From Saccoglossus kowalevskii (Eukaryota; Hemichordata; Enteropneusta; Harrimaniidae): a stretch of DNA of 23,511 bases. Of this stretch, positions 16,598 to 23,511 are shown in pieces. The notes below the pieces were generated by a model. The model saw nothing but the letters and a program-made list of their open reading frames with translations, made no database searches and had not been told where the DNA came from. Position numbers and translations under genes: made by a program. Within the stretch, counting starts at the first letter, position 1; every line of letters starts with the position of its first letter. The stretch covers positions 495,826 to 519,336 of the forward strand of contig NW_003158725.1 in NCBI RefSeq assembly GCF_000003605.2, read 5' to 3'.

Positions 16598-16656
16598 ACC
16601 ACGCCCATATTTTTGAAATCACGCCCATTTTTGTGAAACCACGCCCAAATTGTGAC
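16598..16656. repeat. Short tandem repeat, three units of about 20 bp beginning CACGCCCA
   Basis: Units start at about 16598, 16620 and 16640, each a CACGCCCA block followed by a T-rich then GAAA or GAC segment. Upstream, 16545-16591 carries four spaced copies of GAGTTA(C/G), the word also found in the neighbouring dispersed repeat. Confidence 0.6.
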
Positions 16657-16670
16657 TCGATGTTGAATCA

Positions 16671-16745
16671 ACAGTTATCAGAACCTCGAGTTACGGGCAA
16701 CATACATTTTGTTTTTTGTTGAACGTCCACATTCAGTAACTTAAT
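16671..16745 (+). repeat. Diverged copy of the 14.05-kb foldback element
   Basis: Contains CGAGTTACGGGCAACATA (identical over 18 bases to 14066-14083), followed by a T-rich stretch, a TTGAACGT block and GTAACTT, in the same order and spacing as the element at 14048-14143. The right terminal repeat is degraded. Confidence 0.6.
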
Positions 16746-17191
16746 AATTTTTACATCAAACTACAATCTCAACTGAACTGTGACTAGGAGTGATATTGTA
16801 TTTTACAGGTGATCGTTCTTTTGCAATCTTGAAGTGCTTTGAAGAAAAACAGTATTTTGTTGACAGTCTCTTTGTCTTAGTAGAGTAACTGTGGTTTATT
16901 GAACTTTGAAGCACAAATACTATACTATTAGTTTATGACTATATGTTGTGTGACCTACTTTTCCAACAGTTAGACCAATAAGCTAGAAGCTTGTTTGTTG
17001 ACAGTTGTTTTCGTCGCATCAAATTCTGCACTGTATATATGCTTCGACTCAAATGCAAATTATCGGTTCGTGTTCTAAGTGTCGCCGCAAACGATTCAGA
17101 AATAATTATTTCTATTGACAGAGAGGGATGGGGCAAGATTGAAGGAGAAAAATTTGGAGATATGTCCCTCTACTTTTAAAATATGACAAAC

Positions 17192-17219
17192 CACAGTCCC
17201 TCTAGATAGAGGGACTGTG
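17192..17219. repeat. Perfect 12-bp hairpin CACAGTCCCTCT / AGAGGGACTGTG
   Basis: Arms at 17192-17203 and 17208-17219 with a 4-base loop. A further TGTCCCTCTA lies 35 bases upstream (17163-17172). This pattern suits two abutting element termini or a compact foldback; no reading frame or splice signal explains it. Confidence 0.6.
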
Positions 17220-17466
17220 AACAAACAGAGTAAATTGGCATAAAGTGACAAGACCCACCCGACATAAACAAATTTGGACAATTTTTCTACCAGCTTATAA
17301 ACAAAGATTCGCCTCTAACACAGGGGGGTCGTTCCAGGTGGTCATAACATATTATGATTTTACTAGTGTATTTTTGTCATGTGTGGGTTGTAAAAGTATA
17401 TGTGTAAAATGATATCACAACTGCGTACGGCTATATGAGGGGCACTCAGTCTCAACCGTGTGTGTC

Positions 17467-17592
17467 TCCCAATGGCACGAAGAATATTAAAGCGCACGCT
17501 AAAAACGCCAAAGCTCATTGATAGACGCTTGTTTATAAAAAACGACACGATATGACCGTTTGCCGCAAGAGCAGGACGACGCCCCCGCTTTA
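17467..17592 (+). repeat. Diverged dispersed repeat family 1, copy 1
   Basis: Aligns along its length with 19378-19498 in the same orientation: TCCCAA, CACGCTAAAAACGC, GCTCATTG(A/G), TAGACGCTTGTTT, GACACG-TATG-CC and a CCCCCGCTTTA end. Minus-strand translation of both copies gives a related NKRLxMSxxVFSV string, but stops and the lack of any known domain make coding unlikely. It is probably a short non-autonomous element such as a SINE or MITE. Confidence 0.75.
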
Positions 17593-17710
17593 AGAATTTG
17601 CAATCGTATATTGTATATGATTGTTTTTCGTTACGTTGCTAGGTTTCCGGGTCCGGAACAAGCGATATCTATAATTTCTGTACAGAAAATACGTTTTAGT
17701 TAACATACAG

Positions 17711-17728
17711 TTAGTTAGTTAGTTAGTT
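17711..17728. repeat. (TTAG)n microsatellite
   Basis: Four to five TTAG units, short. Confidence 0.75.
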
Positions 17729-18275
17729 AACACCCACGACAAACAACGTGTTACCACTTTTCTTTGCGAAAGCATTGTTTTGATTTCCAACGTTATATTA
17801 AGATCACATACATTCATCCTTAATAGTTATAATAACATCCCATACACTCAAATGAATGCGACCAACTTGTAAATATTCGGCAATTGTGAACCACTTATGT
17901 TTCTCGACAATTTGCTGAACACAGCATTTTATTAATTGATTGAGTAAAACACAAAAAATGGAAACAATAATTTCCGTATATCTGAGGGGTAGGCTCAATA
18001 CTAATAAGAATAATATTGCTCTCTCTCTCTCAATCCTATTGGGGAGAAGGGAATGTTAAGACATGCTCTCTGTCACAGTAGTGTGAAAAAAGTATGCAAT
18101 TGACCAAATTTCAAATGGGTCACCAAACTCAGATTCCAGCAGTCTTTATGAACTGGAAATTACATGTAACCAAATTTTATAATTAAACCGAGTCACATAG
18201 AAAAACACAACAGAATAGAATAATAAGTTTGACTTTACCGAACCTTGTTATCTACTTCATGCTATTGAAATATTA

Positions 18276-18300
18276 TATTATTATTATTATTTAAATATTA
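18276..18300. repeat. (ATT)n-rich microsatellite
   Basis: Short run of ATT units with interruptions. A short (CT)n tract lies nearby at about 18019-18031. Confidence 0.6.
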
Positions 18301-18781
18301 TTGGTACACACTACAAACAGTCAGCATGCGAACATGAATCATCTGTGTAATTTTAGCTCGAAAGAGGGCGCTAGAATAGGCCTGGTGCGGATGTCTCTAA
18401 CGGCGATGACGCCATCACCAGTTACTAAGGCATACACCTGGTCATTGCTTCCAAGTAACCAAACATTTTACTACCGGAATTAAATAGCTGACGGCCGTGT
18501 CTTCTTCACATATCAATATACACTTTAAAATGGGTACCAATAAATGTCAATCATCATAAATATCACGTGCAGATCAGAGATATCCCCGTATCGTTGCCAC
18601 GTGCCATAAACCACGCGAACAAATCGCGACAAATCAACCCGAATGTTTTGAAATCTTAACTGAGCCAAATTTCATGACTGTTCCGCGTAATTATGTATCA
18701 TAGAAATACCAGAAGCTTGCTGTATGTTATTTTTTTAAATTAAATAACTTAGGCAAGCATTTTTTCGAGGTTGGTACCATT

Positions 18782-19060
18782 AAATACTCACAGAGCGGGA
18801 ATAGAATAACTGCGAGGTTGGAACCGAATTGAATATTACTTAATATTACTTATTAACATATATACTTAGTATTCTTCGGCTAGGATACCAAAATAAATAT
18901 AAAAATGGGGTCCGAAATATCATTGAAAATATCAAAATTTTGACATTGTTAACTAGGTTTTCATTTGATATTATTTCTTTTTATCTCACATTTTGCTGGG
19001 AGGCATGAGATGAAGAAATCCTATATTAGTACTGATGTGAGAAACCTGTAGTGTTTAAAC
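18782..19060 (+). repeat. Diverged dispersed repeat family 2, copy 1
   Basis: Matches 21001-21331 in order and orientation. It begins ACTCACAGAGC, then GAGGTT-GA-CC-AATTGAA, GGATACCAA in the middle, a GAAAA-ATCAAAATT block, and ends with GATGAAGAAATCCTATATTAGT matching GATGAAAAAGTCGTATATTATT. Indels of tens of bases separate the blocks. An old non-coding interspersed element about 300 bp long. Confidence 0.65.
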
Positions 19061-19377
19061 AATTGTTTTCCCGGGATTGCGCGTGTACGCCTAAAGTAAA
19101 CAAAGACAAAGGCGGTTCTGTATCAGCGGTTAGTATAATGATGGAAACAATAAACTTAATCATGGTATTCATATAAAACGTTTAATAATAGTGAGTAAAC
19201 CCTAATACATTTACAAATAAAAACATGTTGAATATTGCAAAAAGCCTAGACATTTAAACATTACTATAGAATTTAACAGTATAAAATATACTAGTAACCC
19301 ATAATTGTGTAAGTTAGACTTGTGTATGGTACTGTTATAGCGGGAGGGTTGTCACCTGCGCACGCGCGGGAATTGAG

Positions 19378-19498
19378 TCCCAAGCGACGATAACAACACA
19401 CGCTAAAAACGCGAAGGCTCATGGGTAGACGCTTGTTTGTCAACAATGACACGCTATGGCCATCTGACGCATGCGCCGGTGACGACTCCCCCGCTTTA
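19378..19498 (+). repeat. Diverged dispersed repeat family 1, copy 2
   Basis: Second copy of the element at 17467-17592; see that entry for shared blocks. The two copies lie about 1.9 kb apart in the same orientation, either as separate insertions or through local duplication. The flanking sequence does not align convincingly, which favours separate insertions. Confidence 0.75.
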
Positions 19499-19559
19499 AT
19501 TGTGTCCGGTGGAAACATTGACCCGTCACTTATGCGTTCTCTATACACGCCCTATTTGG

Positions 19560-20060
19560 GTTTTATCATCACCGCGAAGCTATTTGCGTTGTAAGACATT
19601 ATTCATTTAATCGATATCATTATTTACGTTTGTATTCGATGTGTTTACTATATAAGTCTTATGTTTATTCAATATTATCATATTGGTGTTATTTTATTTT
19701 TGTGTGTACATAATGATAAAATGGTTAAAATTAAATAGAAAGGCAAAGAAAACGTGTTTCTAATTGTTTCATGGAAACAGCCGCCATACTGTGCTTGTCC
19801 GAGATAGATCACGCCACCAACGTTGAATTAAGCAAATAAATATATGGAAATGTTATATCAAATGAACCAATTTGAAACTTGACATTGCTGAATAATGTAA
19901 TACTTCCGCAAAGGAGCCATATGTGTTAATTAGACTGTTAGTCAAATATTTTGAAAAAAATATAAGTAACATGAACTTGCTGGAGCACAATACGTACAGA
20001 AGGGAAATTGAAATTAGTTGTTGACGGGAACAATACTGATATTGAAAAGAGTTCACTCGT
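19560..20060. other. AT-rich intergenic sequence with no recognised feature
   Basis: No sustained coding frame, no clear inverted or tandem repeat, and no convincing RNA gene. Confidence 0.5.
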
Positions 20061-20069
20061 TTGAAATAG

Positions 20070-20330
20070 GTAGGCAATGCGATCCCTGGGGAAGGGGTAT
20101 CGCACCTGGATTTTGGATGGGATTGCTCCGCAGCCAGTTGAAAACTAGCCCCAAAAAGATTGACGTTAAGGTATTTGGCGTTTTCGCCAAAATGGTCTAA
20201 ATTTTGCTAAAATGGCTGAAAAACTTAAAATTGGGGATGAAAAAGATTGGCGGCGCGTACCCGTATACTTCAACTATGGGAGTAACCCCACCCGGAACAG
20301 CGGTACGCACCGCCATGGAAATCGACCATA
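20070..20330 (-). repeat. Suspected fragment of an interspersed repeat
   Basis: The base composition shifts sharply to G+C-rich at both ends (around 20080 and 20255-20310) with an internal A-rich block holding imperfect repeats of AAAATGG(T/C)T. The minus-strand reading of the right part resembles, to my eye, intergenic repeats seen in several invertebrate genomes, but I cannot name the family. Short open frames across it carry no domain. Confidence 0.35.
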
Positions 20331-20929
20331 CTACACAGTCAATTACACTCGTCAAGTACAAATCCCTCAAGCTCCCCCTGTGAAAAAATAAATTTAATAA
20401 ATTAACTTTAAAATATATTACACGAAACAACAGTAGCAGATGCACGAAGCCGGAGTACGCCCTCTGCTGTCCCAGATAACCGCCACTTTGTTTGTTTTTT
20501 TAAATTAAAAAAAAACAAGTGTCTGTTCTTCCACGCAGATTCTGTTTAGACAAAATTAGCAAAAAACGACTGACTGCTTATTTCGCAATCACACCATACA
20601 CGAATTGGCTGCGTGTAAAGTTCCCACTCTTCCAAATAAATAACTCCTTGTTCGCCGTTCTGTTCAGTTGGTATACAGTTCCCGGTTCGCCGGAGCATGC
20701 TCAGATTAAACACTCTCTGCTTGCAGCTACCGTGACCTGTTGAAAAGCAAAAAAACGTTATTATGATGGATAGCTGAAAAACAATTATAATTACAGTCAT
20801 AATTTGAGAGAAGCATTTCACATAGTGTTATCAAATGCCCAGTTAAAAAGACTTCCGGGTAACAATCTAATGATAACAAAAATTTCAAGATGATTATTGA
20901 CGACATTGATGACGCATTTGCCGTCGGTG

Positions 20930-20952
20930 CGTGGAGCCAACCCACGCACGTG
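20930..20952. repeat. 8-bp hairpin GTGCGTGG / CCACGCAC
   Basis: Perfect arms around a loop of about 7 bases, about 60 bases before the second copy of repeat family 2. Function unknown. Confidence 0.35.
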
Positions 20953-21000
20953 GACAACCATCAGTTAAATAAACAACATTACAATATTAGCAATGTATCC

Positions 21001-21331
21001 AATGACTCACAGAGCTATCTTTAATGAGGTTAGAGCCAAATTGAAACATGTGTTATCAAACGCCCACTAGCTGAATATATGTCTTTTTTGTCATATATTC
21101 ATAATTATGAGTTTAACGCCATCAGAATACTGAAACCGGAAATAAAACTTGAGTCGCGGAACAATTTTTGCGAGAAACAAGGATACCAATTGTCATGAAA
21201 AATGATCAAAATTGAATTTTTCACTGATTTCTATGGTGAAATTTGTCCTGTATATTTTTTAATTTTGTTCCATGACATAGGATGAAAAAGTCGTATATTA
21301 TTATTGATATGATTCCTAATATTGTTAAAAC
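21001..21331 (+). repeat. Diverged dispersed repeat family 2, copy 2
   Basis: Second copy of the 18782-19060 element, slightly longer. It carries an exact AP-1 word (TGACTCA, 21003-21009) at its left end; the other copy has lost it (ATACTCA). Confidence 0.65.
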
Positions 21332-21602
21332 ATTTAAAAAAAATGACGTTTACTTTAGCGAGTGATAATAGTTTTCCATTATATACAATAGGGATGTTTT
21401 CCCATAATGCAGTGCGTATTTGTTACATGCTCTGGAGTTTAAAATTTGAATTCGATTCGAACTGCCTAGAGTCGATTACTTTGTTGCTGTTACTGGCTAG
21501 TTCATTTTAATATTAATTAATATTATATAATAAATCTATTAAAATCTGTATATATAATTATCATTTCTCAAGATAAGATTTCTTTTCACTTGTCTTTAGT
21601 TA

Positions 21603-21707
21603 GAGCGCTACAGGCGTTGTAAACAAACAATGTATTTCACACGCGTTGTATACGTTGCTATGGGTCCCTGACAAGACACGACGCGCCTTGACTGTGAAGT
21701 CATATTA
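21603..21707 (+). repeat. Diverged dispersed repeat family 3, copy 2
   Basis: Partner of 4821-4926 in intron 1, nearly 17 kb away, so the sequence is truly dispersed rather than locally duplicated. Confidence 0.55.
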
Positions 21708-21745
21708 GCTGCTGACATAGAAAATAAAGCAAGTAAATAACATCG

Positions 21746-21776
21746 AAAAAATAAATAAATAAATAATAAATAAAAT
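21746..21776. repeat. (AAAT)n microsatellite
   Basis: About seven AAAT-type units with one interruption. Confidence 0.75.
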
Positions 21777-21954
21777 ACTATGTCAAATCAAGTAAACATG
21801 TACTGCGTGCGTAAAGTAATGCATCTTTTTGCGAAGACTGAGCAAAATATTCCAGATACGATAATAAGCAACATTTTTAAAAACGTATTAAAGACAAGTT
21901 TCACCTTTTAATGCACATTTACTTGTTATTTTGTCGTGCAAATTCGAGCCCTCT

Positions 21955-21977
21955 TTTTCAGTGGAATGCACTGAAAA
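21955..21977. repeat. Perfect 9-bp hairpin TTTTCAGTG / CACTGAAAA
   Basis: Arms at 21955-21963 and 21969-21977 around GAATG. Significance unknown. Confidence 0.4.
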
Positions 21978-21979
21978 TG

Positions 21980-23485
21980 AGTCGAGAATGCAGATTTTTG
22001 TTTGAACTTAATTTACATAGTATCACGTGATTTGTATCCTTAATATAATCTGTACACAAGTATTCATCTGTATGATGATTATCTCCACGGAGTTTACCTG
22101 ACTATACATAACTTTTAACTAGACATTGAAAACAGTAAATCAATGGGTATTAGGACCGATTAAAAACAGAACAATGAGAGTAGTAAATTAGCAAAATTTA
22201 ATTTGAAATAGTTTCTACACTCTTTGTTCGATCATCTTGTGTTTTTTTCACAATACCGTGTGTTCGTTTTTTATTGATATCTTGACAGAATTTGAATTAA
22301 CAGTAAAACATACAAGTGTAATTTATTGAAAAAACAAAAACACATTATAATTGATTGGCTTATCCGACACCTTGTTTATCTTTGTAAAAATATGTTTTGA
22401 ATCACACCAGTTAGCTCAAAATAGAATAAAGAAGCTTCAAATTACTTCATTGTATATATTTTGACCAAAACTGTGGTTTGATCCCAAATTATGCCTATAT
22501 TTATGAAGGACAAATAAATTATCCGCATTTATATAAGTTGCAATATCCAGATTTCTGAATATATATAGCATGATATACAAAGAGACATTTGACACTCAAA
22601 AGTCAAGTACCCCCTTCTAAAAATAGAAAAATATATTTTTAACAAAACTTTAGTAAAATACTCATGGATTGTCCAGAGGTCACCCTGATCTATAGGTATT
22701 TATTTTTGATACTTAAAATATAACTTGTTTTATTAGATTAGATTAGAACTGGTTTCGTGTGAGGATAACTTATTTTTAGGGCCCATTTAATCATGTTTAT
22801 GGCGGAGTCGGTAACCGGTACCACCGGGATCCGAAGTCGTAAACTGGACAGGGTGAGCTTGAACAACTTGGCACGAAAATAATGAAAAAAGAGAGGCAAA
22901 CTTCGTTAACCGTTAACAATATTGGGCAGTATATGTTGCAATTTATATAGCAACAACTCACGCGAAGTTATTAATACGACAATGGGTCAACAGATTGTTT
23001 GGACTACTTCCTGCGACAAAGTCGAATTTTTATTTGAACGTAGAACGAGAAAAAAATATCAACACGAATGTATGACACGTTACAATTAAGGAGCAGTTGT
23101 TGTCGCAGCGTGTCGTGATTCGTGTTCAAGATGAATTTCAAGCTGGCCACGCAAGCGTGTAAAATGAATTTTTGTTTACCCTTGAATTCGGACGCGCTCT
23201 GCAAAACGAACATCGCCCTTTAAGCCGTAAAACTATTTATTGTTTTGACGTCCTAGAACGTATCTGTTCCAGACAATAAACATAAGTAGGAAAAAAATGG
23301 AATTTTTCGAAATAAAAATAATAATAAAATATTATGAAGCGGAGAAATAAAAAAAAATATGTGAGTGGATATGTGATAAAGGCAATTTAAATATAAACAT
23401 ACACGTTCGTTGATTAACCACATTCGCGATTTAATCGTTTATATTAATAAAATCAAAATTAATTGCTAATTGATTGATCAAATAG
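21980..23485. other. Intergenic sequence with no recognised gene
   Basis: AT-rich. A GC-richer patch at 22800-22860 contains the palindromic words ACCGGT and GGTACC, and 23090-23220 is mildly GC-richer, but neither has a convincing exon. A short TTAGA run lies near 22735-22747. Confidence 0.45.
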
Positions 23486-23491
23486 ACTCAC

Positions 23492-23511
23492 CTCCATCAG
23501 TCCCTGCAATT
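23492..23511 (-). CDS. Possible end of an exon of a convergent minus-strand gene (partial)
   Basis: Read on the minus strand, the last bases give ...GATGGAG|GTGAGT, a near-ideal donor, with the intron starting at 23491. Two of three frames are open across the 20 exonic bases (one reads IAGTDG, another LQGLME). Too little sequence remains to name a protein; a chance donor-like match is the alternative. Confidence 0.25.

Noticed and set aside
20546-20821. 91-codon minus-strand hydrophobic open frame
   Set aside because: Low-complexity Ile/Phe-rich translation of AT-rich DNA, with an overlapping equally long frame on the other strand and no exon signals.

Overview
This is a eukaryotic, AT-rich window holding one protein gene that can be recognised: a three-exon MAP-kinase phosphatase of the nuclear, inducible DUSP1/DUSP4 (MKP-1/MKP-2) group on the + strand. 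It has GT-AG introns, long introns and flanks full of decayed repeats, and a protein close to vertebrate MKPs while the gene lacks one intron that vertebrate MKP genes have (from memory). Together these suggest an invertebrate animal; a marine deuterostome or lophotrochozoan is plausible, but the species cannot be fixed from this sequence. Nothing prokaryotic or plasmid-like is present.

Layout. Positions 1-970 are upstream sequence, with one perfect CRE (TGACGTCA) and two perfect AP-1 sites in the last 460 bases before the start codon. Exon 1 (971-1385) encodes the rhodanese/CDC25-like MAPK-docking domain. Intron 1 (1386-10087, 8.7 kb) carries hairpins, an AP-1 palindrome beside a CACGTG box, a 31-base T run followed by sequence that looks like poor base calls, and a small non-autonomous hAT element (9305-9471) with a perfect 8-bp target duplication. 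Exon 2 (10088-10447), a 307-bp intron and exon 3 (10755-11170) complete a 396-residue protein with the HCxxGxxRS phosphatase loop and the MKP-specific AYLM motif. The 3' UTR probably runs to about 12.53 kb; it has several UUAUUUAUU AU-rich instability motifs and ends with AATAAA plus a GT-rich element.

From about 12.55 kb to the right edge no gene can be supported. The region is a patchwork of old repeats: a 43-bp minisatellite with near-exact period (13.55-14.04 kb) inside an older decayed array, two foldback elements, three families of diverged direct repeats (17.5/19.4 kb, 18.8/21.0 kb and 4.8/21.6 kb) and microsatellites. The last 26 bases contain a good minus-strand splice donor, so a convergent gene may begin just outside the window.

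The AP-1/CRE promoter, short-lived-mRNA signals and KIM/DSP architecture together fit an immediate-early negative-feedback phosphatase for ERK/JNK/p38. No previously undescribed system was found. The most informative points are the divergent C-terminal tail of the phosphatase, the conserved-looking inducible regulatory logic, and several small mobile elements that can be defined precisely.
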